From the NCBI GenBank assembly GCA_016892645.1, contig JAFEMX010000001.1:372001-436000 (forward strand): 64,000 nucleotides of DNA, in the 5' to 3' direction. Position numbers and translations under genes: made by a program. Within the stretch, counting starts at the first letter, position 1, and each line of letters begins with the position of its first letter. The notes beneath the pieces were generated by a model, which worked only from the letters and a program-made list of their open reading frames with translations, made no database searches and was not told the DNA's origin. Below are positions 1 through 9,428 of the stretch, in pieces. The stretch is from Micrococcaceae bacterium RIT 802 (lineage in GTDB: Bacteria > Actinomycetota > Actinomycetes > Actinomycetales > Micrococcaceae).

Positions 1-171
1 GCGGGCCCGCCGGCGGCGGCTCCGGACCTCCGGCCCCGTGGACCGGGGAGGGCGGCGTCCATCGATGGTGGCAGGCTTTCCTGCCCGGGAGGTTAACCGC
101 GGGGGGCCTGCCGGGAAACGTTCCCGCGCCCCGGGATCACCGGTGAACGCCGTCCGCTGTGGATCCGGCGG

Positions 172-1833
172 CTACGGGGCCTTGCACTCGTTGTTGTTGG
201 CCGCGATCTCGGAGATCAGGGTCCGCTGGCCGTTGAGCTCCAGCTGCACCAGGTACTGCTCGGTGATGGGCGAGCCATCCGGTTGCGTGGCCGGCACCGA
301 CGCGGGGTCGGAACCGGGCTCGATCTCCTCTTCGGTCATCGACTCGGCGTCGGTGGCCGATTTCGTGGCGGCGTTCGTGGACTCCGATCCCTGCGACGAC
401 TCCCCGGCGGAGTTCTTGGCGGCCGCCGACTTCGAGGCGGCGGCGGCCTTCTTGGACTTCTCGGCGGCCGCGGCCCCCTCCTTCGTGGCCTCCTGCAGCA
501 GGGCGTCGACCCGGGTGTGGATGAGGCCGAAGTCGGGGAAGGTGGAGAATTTCGTGCTGAAGTCCGGGGCGCCGAGCGTGAGCCGCTTGAACGGCGTCTT
601 GCGCGTCTTGTTGGCCAGGTTGATGAAACTGCCGAGCTGGGTTTGCGGGATGTCGGTCTCGACGAGGTCCTCGCCGGCGGACATGATGCCCGAGAACTTG
701 GTCAGCACCGTCGACGGCTTGAACTGGTTGATCATGGCCTGCTGCAGGCACTGCTGCCGCCGGATGCGGTGGTAGTCGGTGGTGAAGTCACGGGAGCGGG
801 CGAACCACAGGGCCTGCTTGCCGGTGAACTCGTGCTTTCCGGGGGCGAACCAGTGGGTCTTGATGTTGGTGCCCGGCCACTTCTTGGCGTTGTAGGGGAC
901 CCAGCCGCCGGATTCGACGGTGACGCCTCCCATCGCGTCGATGAACGAGGAGAAGCCACCCATGTCGACGACGACGTAGGCCTGGACCTGGACGCCGGTG
1001 ATGCCGGTCACGGCATCCATCATGGCTTCGGCCCCGGGGTTCTTCTTGCCGGGGTACAGATCGGCGTATTTCTCCTCGACGACCGGGTACAGCGAGTTGA
1101 TGATGCATTCGTCGCCGCAGTTGTAGCCGGAGGGAAAGACCTTGCGGAGTGGCGAATCGGCGGGGAACGGGGCGTTCTGCAGGTTCCGGGGGATGGAGAT
1201 CATGGCCGTTCGGCCGGACTTGGCATCGATGCTCACCAACGTCATGGAGTCCGGCCGCAGCCCGACACGGTCGGCTCCGGCGTCGCCGCCCATGAGCAGG
1301 ATGTTGTAGCGGCCGTCCACCGGGTCCATCGACGGGCCGGAGGCAAAGACGTTCTGGATGGTGTCGCGGCCGGTGTTCAGGATGAACGATCCGTAGCCCA
1401 GGGCGCCTCCGGTGATGACCATCAAGACGACGGTGCAGGCGGCGACGATGCCGCGCATGCCCGGCGTCAGCAGTCCGGGCCGGATGATGACCAGGGTGTT
1501 GATGAACATCAGGACCCACCCGATGGCCAGGACCGCCAGCACGATGGCCAGGATCAGCTGGACGGTCGGCCGGGCCAGCAGTTCGATGACCAGGCCCTGG
1601 TTGACCAGGGCGACCACGATGCCGACGATGAGGATCGCCCAACAGGTCAGGGTGACCGGCAGGACCCTGCGGCCCAAGGTCCTGTTGCCGGCGACGACCT
1701 GGGCACCGCCGGGGATGAAGACCGTCAGGGCCAGCAGGAAGAACGCCCGCTTGGTCCGGGTGCCGGCGGAGGCCTGTTCTGGGTCGCGGACCGGATTGTG
1801 CAGGCGGGAATTGGTCAGGTTGTGGTCGGCCAT
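172..1833 (-). CDS. LytR-CpsA-Psr (LCP) family cell-wall glycopolymer transferase
   Basis: The product is a 553-aa membrane protein. LCP enzymes transfer lipid-linked glycopolymers onto peptidoglycan at the outer membrane face. Four hydrophobic segments lie at about residues 31-48, 60-80, 92-115 and 127-150. The LCP domain then starts near residue 175 with the run NILLMGGDAGADR. The conserved Arg and Asp that bind pyrophosphate lipid substrate are visible in GLRPDSMTLVSID (about 191-203) and in ISIPRN (about 212-217). The tail from about residue 455 is a Lys/Ala/Ser- and acid-rich linker, probably extracytoplasmic. The gene begins 3 bp after the purE stop and probably shares the purK-purE transcript. 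The ATG at 1833 is the only start that fits the neighbour. The family call is secure; the polymer substrate is unknown, although the polysaccharide genes after 42.5 kb make a candidate. Confidence 0.93.
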   Translation of the reverse strand: MADHNLTNSRLHNPVRDPEQASAGTRTKRAFFLLALTVFIPGGAQVVAGNRTLGRRVLPVTLTCWAILIVGIVVALVNQGLVIELLARPTVQLILAIVLAVLAIGWVLMFINTLVIIRPGLLTPGMRGIVAACTVVLMVITGGALGYGSFILNTGRDTIQNVFASGPSMDPVDGRYNILLMGGDAGADRVGLRPDSMTLVSIDAKSGRTAMISIPRNLQNAPFPADSPLRKVFPSGYNCGDECIINSLYPVVEEKYADLYPGKKNPGAEAMMDAVTGITGVQVQAYVVVDMGGFSSFIDAMGGVTVESGGWVPYNAKKWPGTNIKTHWFAPGKHEFTGKQALWFARSRDFTTDYHRIRRQQCLQQAMINQFKPSTVLTKFSGIMSAGEDLVETDIPQTQLGSFINLANKTRKTPFKRLTLGAPDFSTKFSTFPDFGLIHTRVDALLQEATKEGAAAAEKSKKAAAASKSAAAKNSAGESSQGSESTNAATKSATDAESMTEEEIEPGSDPASVPATQPDGSPITEQYLVQLELNGQRTLISEIAANNNECKAP

Positions 1834-1836
1834 GGA

Positions 1837-2373
1837 TCAGGAACCATGGCCCAACTCGTCGGCGACGCGGCGGCGGAGTGCGGCACCCTTGTCGGCGGCC
1901 TGCCGGCGGAGTCCCGCGGCGAATTCGACCAGCTGGGAGCGCAGTTGGGCAGCCAGCTCGTCGGTGCCGCTGGCCAGGGTGCGGGCTGCGAGCAGCCCGG
2001 CGTTGCGGGCGCCGCCGATCGAGACGGTGGCGACGGGCACGCCGGCGGGCATCTGCACGATCGAGAGCAGCGAGTCCATGCCGTCCAGGGTCTTCAGGGG
2101 GACGGGTACGCCGATGACCGGCAGAGGGGTGACGGCGGCGAGCATCCCCGGCAGGTGGGCCGCGCCCCCGGCTCCGGCGATGATGACGCGCAGGCCGCGC
2201 TCGTGGGCGGTCCTGCCGTAGTCGATCATGTCCTGGGGCATGCGGTGCGCGGAGACGACATCGGCCTCGAAGGGGATGCCGAATTCGGCCAGTGCCTCGG
2301 CGGCCAGGCGCATCACGGGCCAATCGGAATCGGATCCCATCACGACGCCGACCAGCGGCTGCGGGGTGCTCAT
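1837..2373 (-). CDS. purE: N5-carboxyaminoimidazole ribonucleotide mutase (PurE)
   Basis: PurE converts N5-CAIR to CAIR in de novo purine synthesis, directly after PurK. The product is 178 aa, normal for class I PurE. The N-terminus has the family motif [13 protein letters not shown], and SAHRMP carries the catalytic His. The loop [14 protein letters not shown] follows, and PVIGVPV lies before the C-terminal helix. The ATG at 2373 was preferred over longer in-frame openings because it is preceded by AAAGGAG and starts exactly at the conserved N-terminus. The longer frame would run through purK. The start lies 5 bp past the purK stop, so the ribosome-binding site sits in the purK tail and the two genes are likely translationally coupled. 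Confidence 0.97.
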   Translation of the reverse strand: MSTPQPLVGVVMGSDSDWPVMRLAAEALAEFGIPFEADVVSAHRMPQDMIDYGRTAHERGLRVIIAGAGGAAHLPGMLAAVTPLPVIGVPVPLKTLDGMDSLLSIVQMPAGVPVATVSIGGARNAGLLAARTLASGTDELAAQLRSQLVEFAAGLRRQAADKGAALRRRVADELGHGS

Positions 2374-2377
2374 GGGG

Positions 2378-3559
2378 CTAGGCTCCTTTGCGGGTCGCGT
2401 CCGGCGCGGCGCCGTCACGGATGATGGAGGCCGCCTGCGTGGCGGCCTGACGGACGTCGTCGACGCTCTGGTCGGCGGTGCCGACCAGGTTGACATGGCC
2501 GATCTTCCGGCCCGGGCGGACGGACTTGCCGTAGGCATGGACCTTGGCGCGGGGTTGGGCGGCCAGGGCCGCAGGGAAGGCGGCATAGAGCTCGGTGTTC
2601 GCGCCACCGAGGAAGTTCTTCATCACCGTGACGGCCCCGAGCGCGGAGGTGTCCCCCAAGGGGAGGTCCAGGACCGCGCGCAGGTGCTGTTCGAATTGGC
2701 TGGTGACCGAGCCGTTCATCGTCCAATGGCCCGTGTTGTGCGGGCGCATGGCCAATTCGTTGATGACGAAGCCGGGGCCGCGGCCCGGGGTCTCGAAGAG
2801 TTCGGCGGCCATGACACCGGTCACGCCGAACTCCTCGGCGATATGCAGTGCCGCGTCACGCGCCGCCCGCGCGGCAGCGGGGTCGAGTCCGGGGGCCGGT
2901 GCGATGACCTCGTCGCAGACGCCATCGACCTGCACCGTATGCACCACCGGCCAGCCGCGGGCCTCTCCCGAGGGCGTACGGGCGACCAGTGCCGAGAGTT
3001 CGCGACTGAAGGCGACCTTCTCCTCGGCCAGCAGGGGGGTTCCCGACTCGAACCAGTCGGCGCACGACTTGGCCTCGCCGGCGTCGTCGAGCATGCGCAC
3101 GCCCTTGCCGTCGTAGCCGCCACGCGGGGTCTTCAGCACCACGGGCCAGCCGGTGGAGTCGCCGAAGGCCACGAGCTCGTCGACCGATGCGACGCTGGCC
3201 CATGCCGGGTTGGGCAGCCCGAGGCGTTCGATGGCCGCGCGCATGACGAGCTTGTCCTGTGCGTGGATGAGGGCAGCGGGTCGCGGCTGGACATTGACGC
3301 CCTCGTCGATGAGGGTCTGCAAGTGTTCGTTGGGGACGTGCTCGTGGTCGAAGGTGATCACGTCGACGCCGGCGGCGAATTCGCGCAGCGTGTCCAGATC
3401 GCGGTAGTCGCCGACCGGGGCCTGGGCGACGGCGGCCACCGCCGAGACGTCGGGTGCCTCGGCCAGGACGCGCAGGTCGAAGCCGAGATTCGTCGCTTCA
3501 GGGGCCATCATTCGGGCAAGCTGGCCGCCGCCGACCACGCCAATCACAGGAAAATTCAC
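2378..3559 (-). CDS. purK: N5-carboxyaminoimidazole ribonucleotide synthase (PurK)
   Basis: PurK carboxylates aminoimidazole ribonucleotide with ATP and bicarbonate, supplying PurE. The 393-aa protein has an ATP-grasp fold. [14 protein letters not shown] at the N-terminus is the family signature. The ATP-grasp region contains [19 protein letters not shown] (about 135-155), and [14 protein letters not shown] (about 268-281) carries metal and substrate residues. The start is GTG at 3559, giving MNFPVIG as in relatives. A second GTG four codons later is possible and lies at a better distance from the GAAGGGG upstream. The gene is first of a purK-purE-LCP set and is divergent from the GtrA gene. 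Confidence 0.97.
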   Translation of the reverse strand: MNFPVIGVVGGGQLARMMAPEATNLGFDLRVLAEAPDVSAVAAVAQAPVGDYRDLDTLREFAAGVDVITFDHEHVPNEHLQTLIDEGVNVQPRPAALIHAQDKLVMRAAIERLGLPNPAWASVASVDELVAFGDSTGWPVVLKTPRGGYDGKGVRMLDDAGEAKSCADWFESGTPLLAEEKVAFSRELSALVARTPSGEARGWPVVHTVQVDGVCDEVIAPAPGLDPAAARAARDAALHIAEEFGVTGVMAAELFETPGRGPGFVINELAMRPHNTGHWTMNGSVTSQFEQHLRAVLDLPLGDTSALGAVTVMKNFLGGANTELYAAFPAALAAQPRAKVHAYGKSVRPGRKIGHVNLVGTADQSVDDVRQAATQAASIIRDGAAPDATRKGA

Positions 3560-3647
3560 CCCTTCAGGGTACCGAACGCGGGGCCGCCGACCGGTCGCGA
3601 CGGGGCCCGAGCCGGGGATTTGTCAGGAAACTTTGAGCCGCTGGCGA

Positions 3648-3653
3648 TAGAAT
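3648..3653 (+). promoter_or_regulatory. possible -10 box for the GtrA gene
   Basis: TAGAAT matches the -10 consensus at five of six positions and lies in the 192-bp divergent gap between purK and the GtrA gene. No good -35 sits 16-18 bp upstream; TTGTCA at 3620-3625 is 22 bp away. This is therefore a weak call. Confidence 0.3.
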
Positions 3654-3751
3654 AAGGGGCTGGCCGCGTCGAGTGGCATACCGCGCCGGCGCCAGCGGGG
3701 GCCTTGTCGTCCGAGGTTTTTGCCCGCCCCGAATACCGTTTGTGGAGGAAC

Positions 3752-4315
3752 ATGCTCAACGAGATCGCGCACAAATGCCGCGGCCTATTCACCATGCTGT
3801 GGCGCGAGGTCATGAAGTTCGGCGTCGTCGGCGGCGTGGCATTCGTCATCGACACCGCGATCTTCGTCTGGATGATGAACGGGCCGATGCACGGCTCGGA
3901 AGTCAAGGCCAAGATCGTCGCCGGCCTGGTCGCCACGATGTTCTCCTGGGTGGCCAACCGGTACTGGACGTTCCGCCACCGCCGCCGGGCCTCGGTCGTG
4001 CGCGAACTGGTGCTGTTCATCATCATGAACGGCATCGGCCTGTTCATCGCCGCCGCCTGCGTCTGGGTCACCAAGTACTGGATCGGGTTGACGGACCAGG
4101 CGAGCCTGTTCATTGCCGGGTCCGTCGTGGGCCTGGTCCTGGGGACGATCTTCCGCTTCTTCGCCTACCGGTTCTGGGTCTTCACCGAGGAGCTCGACGC
4201 CGAGCCCGGGTTCGACCATGACCGCGAATTGCTCGGCCAGCCGGCTCCCCGCACCGCGCCCGTTCCCGACATCGGCGACCGGGACGGCGACGCGGGAACC
4301 ACCGGGCGACCGTAG
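3752..4315 (+). CDS. GtrA family membrane protein
   Basis: The product is 187 aa. GtrA-type proteins are small four-helix membrane proteins linked to moving lipid-linked sugars across the membrane or to partner glycosyltransferases. The sequence opens the domain with EVMKFGVVGGVAFVIDTAIF, and WVANRYWTFR is the family hallmark after helix 2. RFFAYRFWVF closes the fourth helix. A hydrophilic tail of about 35 residues follows. ATG at 3752 was chosen because GGAGGAAC sits just upstream; the earlier in-frame start at 3704 has no ribosome-binding site. A GtrA gene divergent from purK also occurs in mycobacteria (Rv3277 next to Rv3276c). The sugar substrate is unknown. Confidence 0.92.
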   Translation: MLNEIAHKCRGLFTMLWREVMKFGVVGGVAFVIDTAIFVWMMNGPMHGSEVKAKIVAGLVATMFSWVANRYWTFRHRRRASVVRELVLFIIMNGIGLFIAAACVWVTKYWIGLTDQASLFIAGSVVGLVLGTIFRFFAYRFWVFTEELDAEPGFDHDRELLGQPAPRTAPVPDIGDRDGDAGTTGRP

Positions 4316-4325
4316 CCCCGGGCGC

Positions 4326-5099
4326 TCACGGCCGGCGCACCACACGCTCGTCGTCGAGGATCCGCTGGGTCACCGCGGCCCCGTCACCGAGCAGCACCAG
4401 CGGGGAGGATCCGCGCCACTGCGACACCGCGGCGTGCAGGGCCACCGCGAAATCCACGCCGGGACCCAGCAGGGCCGTGCCCTCCCCGGCGTCCAGCCCG
4501 AAGAGCTGCGCGTACCGCAAGCCAGCGGAACCGTCGGCCGCGGTCAGTGCCGGCCCCGCGGCCGGAACCGGGTCCGCCAGGTAGTAGTCGCCGAACCCGC
4601 GCACCTCGCCGGCGTAGTCCAGCGCGCCGGAGGGCAGGTCCCCGCTAAACGAGAGCGCCAGCGAGCCCAGGGCGACCGCCACGATCTCGGCCTGCGGGAA
4701 GGCCTCGGCCGCCGCCACCGGTTCACCGGTGACCACCAGATCGGGGGAGGGTCCCGCGTCGGCCGGGGCACCGCCGTCGTGCCCGGGTGCGGCTTGGGGC
4801 AGCCCGGCCAGCCCGGCCGTCGGGACGATGATCTCGGCCCCGGTGGCGAGGACCGCGAATCCGATGGCCAGGGACTTCCAGTGCGCCGGCAATTCGATGA
4901 GCACCCGCGTGCCGGGGCCGGCGTCGAACTCCTCGGCCAGGAGGTTGGCGGACTTGGCCACCCAGTTGTCGAAGACGTGCCCGCTCAGTTCAACGCGTTC
5001 GCCGGGTTCGCCGTACCATGTCAGCAGTGGTGCCGCCGAGCCACGGTGCCGCCCGAGCAGGCGTTCCGTAAAATCTAACGAATTGGCATCGGTGGCCAT
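4326..5099 (-). CDS. TIGR03089 family protein (AMP-ligase-like fragment, unknown function)
   Basis: The product is 257 aa and matches the actinobacterial TIGR03089 family by sequence pattern and neighbourhood. It resembles the N-terminal part of acyl-adenylate-forming enzymes: an SGHVFDNWVAKSANLL segment, then a Rossmann-like stretch with FAVLATGAEIIVPT. It lacks the C-terminal lid and a clear P-loop, so an active ligase is unlikely. The ATG at 5099 has GAGAGGAT upstream. A longer opening to 5372 exists but has no supporting site and would run through the whiB promoter. The gene is convergent with the GtrA gene with a 10-bp gap, and lies near LCP as in mycobacteria (Rv3267/Rv3268). Its function is not established. 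Confidence 0.8.
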   Translation of the reverse strand: MATDANSLDFTERLLGRHRGSAAPLLTWYGEPGERVELSGHVFDNWVAKSANLLAEEFDAGPGTRVLIELPAHWKSLAIGFAVLATGAEIIVPTAGLAGLPQAAPGHDGGAPADAGPSPDLVVTGEPVAAAEAFPQAEIVAVALGSLALSFSGDLPSGALDYAGEVRGFGDYYLADPVPAAGPALTAADGSAGLRYAQLFGLDAGEGTALLGPGVDFAVALHAAVSQWRGSSPLVLLGDGAAVTQRILDDERVVRRP

Positions 5100-5234
5100 G
5101 GGGTGGATCCTCTCGAAGCTGTGAAAATGCTGATAATTCGGGGCAGTGGCGGACACGCCCGTTCCCGTCGATGGTAGCTGGGCGTGTTGCGGCATGAATT
5201 GGGTCGCATCCGTGGCTAGAATCCCCCGCTCCAC

Positions 5235-5263
5235 TTGACTGGGGTGAGTTACACCATTGTAAT
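5235..5263 (+). promoter_or_regulatory. whiB promoter (-35 TTGACT, -10 TGTAAT)
   Basis: TTGACT (5235-5240) and TGTAAT (5258-5263) are separated by exactly 17 bp and match the housekeeping sigma consensus at five of six positions each. Transcription would begin near 5270, giving a leader of about 145 nt before the whiB ATG. The leader holds a small perfect hairpin, GTCGTG/CACGAC at 5301-5317. The 316-bp gap between the TIGR03089 gene and whiB otherwise shows nothing recognisable. Confidence 0.7.
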
Positions 5264-5415
5264 TAGATGGCGAAGCGGCTTTTTCCAGACTACGGATGAA
5301 GTCGTGGCCCACACGACCAGGTGACGGACCGACGGACGGCGAACGTCCCGAGGCCCGGTGTGAGGCCGCCACGAGACGTCACGAGACACAGTCAACCAGC
5401 GGAAGGGCTCACATC

Positions 5416-5961
5416 ATGGGGAACGCAGAGCGCATTCACGATCCCAGCCACGCCGAACAGGCTTCCACACGGTACGGCTCCCGCGGGGTCCCCGCCGATT
5501 GGTTCCTGGATCCTGCCGACGACGCAGCGGCCGATAACTATCGTGGCACCGGGCTGGACCTGGATGACCAGGCCACCGCATTCCTGGCCGCCCACGCCAC
5601 CGAGGACCAGGCCCCCGCGGCGCTGCTGGCCCCGGTGCGCGAGCTTCCCGTCGAGCGGCCGGCCCAGGCGCCCGCCGAGGTCGACCCGCAGCAGCAGCTG
5701 TGGCTCGGCATGCCCGGCTTCCCCGGCGCCGAGGACGAGGGAGAGCTCGGATGGCAGACCGAAGCGCTGTGCGCCCAGACCGATCCCGAGGCGTTCTTCC
5801 CCGAGAAGGGCGGATCCACCCGCGACGCCAAGAAGGTCTGCGGCGCCTGCAATGTCCGTTCCGAGTGCCTGGAGTACGCGCTGTCCAACGACGAGCGCTT
5901 CGGCATCTGGGGCGGGCTTTCCGAGCGCGAGCGCCGCCGGCTGAGGAAGCGAGCGGTCTGA
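5416..5961 (+). CDS. WhiB family iron-sulfur transcriptional regulator (WhiB2/WhmD-like)
   Basis: The product is 181 aa. Wbl proteins carry a [4Fe-4S] cluster and act with the housekeeping sigma factor; the WhiB2/WhmD branch controls septation and cell division. Four cysteines are present at about residues 119, 142, 145 and 151 (the C-X2-C pair reads CGAC). The turn motif GIWGG (about 163-167) and the basic tail RERRRLRKRAV complete the family pattern. The roughly 115 residues before the first Cys are unusually long and acidic. ATG at 5416 follows GGAAGGG at good distance; an opening from 5296 lacks a site. Position next to DUF3499 and metallopeptidase-like genes matches M. tuberculosis whiB2 (Rv3260c). 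Confidence 0.93.
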   Translation: MGNAERIHDPSHAEQASTRYGSRGVPADWFLDPADDAAADNYRGTGLDLDDQATAFLAAHATEDQAPAALLAPVRELPVERPAQAPAEVDPQQQLWLGMPGFPGAEDEGELGWQTEALCAQTDPEAFFPEKGGSTRDAKKVCGACNVRSECLEYALSNDERFGIWGGLSERERRRLRKRAV

Positions 5962-8900
5962 TTCACTCGCAAGTACGCGTCACGGCCGTTGTCGTCGCGC
6001 ACGATGGGGAACGCTTCCTTCCGGCGACCCTTGAGGCGCTGGCGAACCAGACCCGGCCGGTCGACCATTTCATCGGCGTCGACGCGGGTTCCGGGGACGG
6101 CTCCGCCCAGCTCCTCGCCGACGGCCTTCCCGCCGGCAGCCCACAGGTCAAGGCCCGTCCGCGCGGCTTCGGTGCCTCGGTACGCGCCGGGCTGACCGGG
6201 GCCGATGCCCTGCCCCGCCGGGCCGGGGACCGCACGACGACGCAGAACCTTCCGAAAGCGGAGCCGGAGATCCAGGACTGGATCTGGCTGATCCACGACG
6301 ACTCGGCTCCCGACGCCGGAGCGTTGGGCGCGCTGCTGGAGGCCGTTGAAACGGCGCCGGCCGTCACCATCGCCGGTTGCAAGCAGCTCGACCGCGACAG
6401 CCCGCGGCGGCTGGTGGATGTCGGGTTGGGGGTCAGCCGCTGGGGCGAGCGCTTGACGATGGTCGACGTCGACGAACTCGACCAGGGGCAATACGACTCC
6501 CGCTCGGACCGGTTCGCGGTCAATTCCGCCGGCCTGCTGGTCCGCCGTGACGTCTGGGAGCAGCTCGGCGGGTTCGATCCCGCATTGCCGGGCCTGGGCG
6601 ACGATCTGGATTTGTGCTGGCGCAACCGCCTCGCGGGGAACCGCGTGGTCGTGGTCCCCACCGCGAAGATGTACCACGCGGCCGACACCGTGCGCTCGGT
6701 CGCCGGCCCGCTGGCCGGTCGCCGCGCCGAGGTCTACCTGCGGCTGAAACACGCCCCCGCCTGGAAGGTGCCCTTCATGGCGGTCGGCGCCATCCTCGGT
6801 GCCCTGGTCCGGCTCGTCATCTCGTTGCTGGCCAAGGACCCTGCCTTCGGATTCGGTCAACTCAGCAGCACGCTGGCCGCCGTGTTCTCCCCGGTGTCGC
6901 TGCGTGCCTCGCGGCGTGGTGCCCGGCGGACCCGAACGGTGTCCCGCTCGATGGTGCGCCCGCTCATGGTGCCCCGACGCGAGGTCTGGGCGCATCGACG
7001 CAACCTGCTGCAGGCCGCCGGCGCCAGCACCGTGCATGGAGACGGATCCGGCGGCGTCTCCGAGGCCTCGAACCCCTCGGGCGACAACTCCGATGACTTC
7101 GCCGCCATCGCCGCGCCGAACCGCACCAGCGCTTCCGTCAGCGCACTGATCGCCGTCCTGGGCGCTGCCGTGCTGGCACTGCTGGGACTGCGCACGCTGT
7201 TCGGCGCCGAGGCGCTGGCCGGCGGTTCGATGCTCCCGGTGACCGACACCGTTGCGGGGATCTGGGCTCACGCCACCGGATGGTGGCAGGACATCGGCGC
7301 CGGACTGCCCGGCCATGGTGACCCCTTCGATGCCGTGCTCGGCGTGCTGTCGCTCCTGGGCTTCGGGGCACCGAACGCCGCGATGGTCGTGCTGTACCTG
7401 GCGGCCATGCCGTTGGCCGCCCTCTTCGCCTGGTGCGCCCTGGGCTGCGTCACCGCCAGCCGCGCCACCCGCATGCTCGGCGCCCTCGTCTGGTCGCTGG
7501 CACCGGCGCTGCAGGTGGCCCTGGGCTCCGGTCGACCCGGCGCCATCGTCGTCCACGTCCTGTTGCCGTTGGCCGCCCTGGGCATGATCCGCGCCGTCGG
7601 CGGCGGTCGTCCCCGCGCCGAGCAGCACGCCGTGCCCGCACCCGCCGATCCGCCGTCGAAGGCGGGCCTGCACGGGGTCCCCTCATGGACCGCCGCCGCC
7701 GGGGCCTCGCTGGCCATGGCCGCCATCACCGCGGCCTCCCCGGCCCTGCTGGTGCCTGCGGTGCTGCTGGTCATCGTGTTCGCCATCCCGCTGCGCGGCC
7801 GGGCCCGCACCCTGTGGTGGACCCCGGTCCCCGCACTGGTGCTGGCGCTGGGCTCCCTGCCGGCGGCGCTGGCCAACCCCCGGGTGCTGCTGGCCGACCC
7901 GGGTGTCCTCCAACCGTTCACCGCCGCCGCCCTCTGGCAGCAGGCCCTGGGCTTCCCCGTGGCCTTCGACCCGTTCGCCGGCGCCAACGGCCTGAGCTGG
8001 GCCGGGGACCTCCTGCCCGGCCCGTGGGCGCTGGTCGCCGCGCTGGTCGTCGGGGCGCCATTGCTGCTGCTGGCGCTGGTCGGCGTGCTGCGGCGGGGAC
8101 GACGCGGCTCGATCATCCGGGCGGCCTGGATCGCCGGCCTCTTCTCCCTGGCAGCCGGCTACGCCGTCCAGGCCCTCCCGTTCGGCCTGGCCGCCGGGCG
8201 ACCCGTCGCCCCGTTCACCGGCCCGTTCGTCTCGGTCTTCACCTTCGGCATCCTGCTGGCTGCCGCCGGCGGCCTCGACTGGATGCGCAGCATCCGCGAC
8301 CAGGGAGGCCGCCGCCTGGGCCGCGTGGTCGCCCCCGCTTTCGCCGCCGCCGTCGTGCTGGTCCTGGCCTCGGCCACCGTCGCCTCGACCCTCTGGCTGG
8401 TCCCGCGCACCGCTGGCGTGGACCAGCAGGCCGCCGCCGGGGCCACTGACTTCGGCCTCGGCCAGTCGGTGGTCCCCGTTCCGGCCCGCACCCTGCCGGC
8501 CACGGCAGCCGACCGCGGCACGTCGCCGCTGCAGGACCGCACCCTCGTCCTGGCCCCCGAGGGCGACGACGGCGGGATGAGCGCCACGTTGATGACCGGT
8601 GCGGGGATGGGCCTGGACCAGCTCTCCGCGGTCTCGGCCGCCTCCCGGCTCACGGGCAGCCTCACCGACCCGCACGGTGCCGAAGACGGCGAGGCCGCCA
8701 CGGAACTGCGCCGGGTCGTCGCCATCCTGGCCAGCGGCCAGTCCATCGATCCGCGTGCCGAGCTGGCGCGCTTCGGTGTCAGCTTCGTGGTCCTGCAGGC
8801 CCCCCAGGAGGCCACCGTCGCCGCCGGCCGGCTCGACGCGGTCCCCGGACTGGCTCCCGTCGGCTACACCGGCTCCGGCTGGCTGTGGCGGGTGGCGCCG

Positions 8901-9428
8901 GCGGAGGCGATCAAGGGGGCGGACAACCCCACGGATTCCACCGCGCGGGTCCGCCTGCTCGACGACTCCGGCACGACGACCTCGCTGATCGGCTCATCGG
9001 CCGGCCGGGTCACCCGGGAAAAGGTTCCCAATGGGCCCCAGGGCCGCACCGTGGTGGTGGCCGCGCAGGCCGATCCCGGATGGCATGCCAGCTACGACGG
9101 CAAACCCCTGACGGCGACGACGAACGGTTGGGCCCAGGCGTTCGAGCTGCCGGCGGCCGCCGGTGAATTGAGCATCCGCTATACCAGCCCCTACGCGCTG
9201 CCCCTGCGGGTGCTGACCATCCTGGTCTTCGCCATCGCCCTGCTGCTGGTCATCCCGATCCCGGCCGGCCGCCGCTTTGCCGCGCGCCGCGTCGAGGAGT
9301 TCAGGACCACCGGCAACGCGGAATCGGTGCGCGAGATCGACGAGACCAACGACGAGTACCTGGACGACGCGGACGACGGTGCAGCCCGCCCCGATCGCGG
9401 GCCGGGGCCCGAGGAGCAGCGACCATGA
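5958..9428 (+). CDS. Large membrane family 2 glycosyltransferase
   Basis: The product is about 1156 aa. An N-terminal GT-A domain (about 1-300) carries TAVVVAHDGERFLPATLEAL, the VDAGSGDGS nucleotide-sugar segment and the acidic LGDDLDLCWR motif. More than ten hydrophobic segments follow between about residues 390 and 820, then a soluble, probably extracytoplasmic C-terminal region and a last helix near the end. The reaction is unknown; by family it moves a sugar from an activated donor at the membrane. No ATG, GTG or TTG lies in frame near the domain start. CTG at 5958, overlapping the whiB stop as CTGA and following GAGGAA by 9 nt, is the best candidate; ATT at 5961 is another. The DUF5719 gene overlaps its end by 4 bp. 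Confidence 0.85.
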   Translation: MIHSQVRVTAVVVAHDGERFLPATLEALANQTRPVDHFIGVDAGSGDGSAQLLADGLPAGSPQVKARPRGFGASVRAGLTGADALPRRAGDRTTTQNLPKAEPEIQDWIWLIHDDSAPDAGALGALLEAVETAPAVTIAGCKQLDRDSPRRLVDVGLGVSRWGERLTMVDVDELDQGQYDSRSDRFAVNSAGLLVRRDVWEQLGGFDPALPGLGDDLDLCWRNRLAGNRVVVVPTAKMYHAADTVRSVAGPLAGRRAEVYLRLKHAPAWKVPFMAVGAILGALVRLVISLLAKDPAFGFGQLSSTLAAVFSPVSLRASRRGARRTRTVSRSMVRPLMVPRREVWAHRRNLLQAAGASTVHGDGSGGVSEASNPSGDNSDDFAAIAAPNRTSASVSALIAVLGAAVLALLGLRTLFGAEALAGGSMLPVTDTVAGIWAHATGWWQDIGAGLPGHGDPFDAVLGVLSLLGFGAPNAAMVVLYLAAMPLAALFAWCALGCVTASRATRMLGALVWSLAPALQVALGSGRPGAIVVHVLLPLAALGMIRAVGGGRPRAEQHAVPAPADPPSKAGLHGVPSWTAAAGASLAMAAITAASPALLVPAVLLVIVFAIPLRGRARTLWWTPVPALVLALGSLPAALANPRVLLADPGVLQPFTAAALWQQALGFPVAFDPFAGANGLSWAGDLLPGPWALVAALVVGAPLLLLALVGVLRRGRRGSIIRAAWIAGLFSLAAGYAVQALPFGLAAGRPVAPFTGPFVSVFTFGILLAAAGGLDWMRSIRDQGGRRLGRVVAPAFAAAVVLVLASATVASTLWLVPRTAGVDQQAAAGATDFGLGQSVVPVPARTLPATAADRGTSPLQDRTLVLAPEGDDGGMSATLMTGAGMGLDQLSAVSAASRLTGSLTDPHGAEDGEAATELRRVVAILASGQSIDPRAELARFGVSFVVLQAPQEATVAAGRLDAVPGLAPVGYTGSGWLWRVAPAEAIKGADNPTDSTARVRLLDDSGTTTSLIGSSAGRVTREKVPNGPQGRTVVVAAQADPGWHASYDGKPLTATTNGWAQAFELPAAAGELSIRYTSPYALPLRVLTILVFAIALLLVIPIPAGRRFAARRVEEFRTTGNAESVREIDETNDEYLDDADDGAARPDRGPGPEEQRP

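Noticed and set aside
1-171. Gene or strong terminator downstream of the LCP gene
   Set aside because: Only a 6-bp hairpin (70-85) and a 6-bp inverted repeat (112-126) are seen. The long plus-strand open frames here are antisense to LCP and lack ribosome-binding sites.
283-2424. Long plus-strand open frame opposite LCP-purE
   Set aside because: Composition is low-complexity Gly/Arg/Asp as expected from the antisense of GC-rich genes. No domain and no start site; the minus-strand genes are certain.
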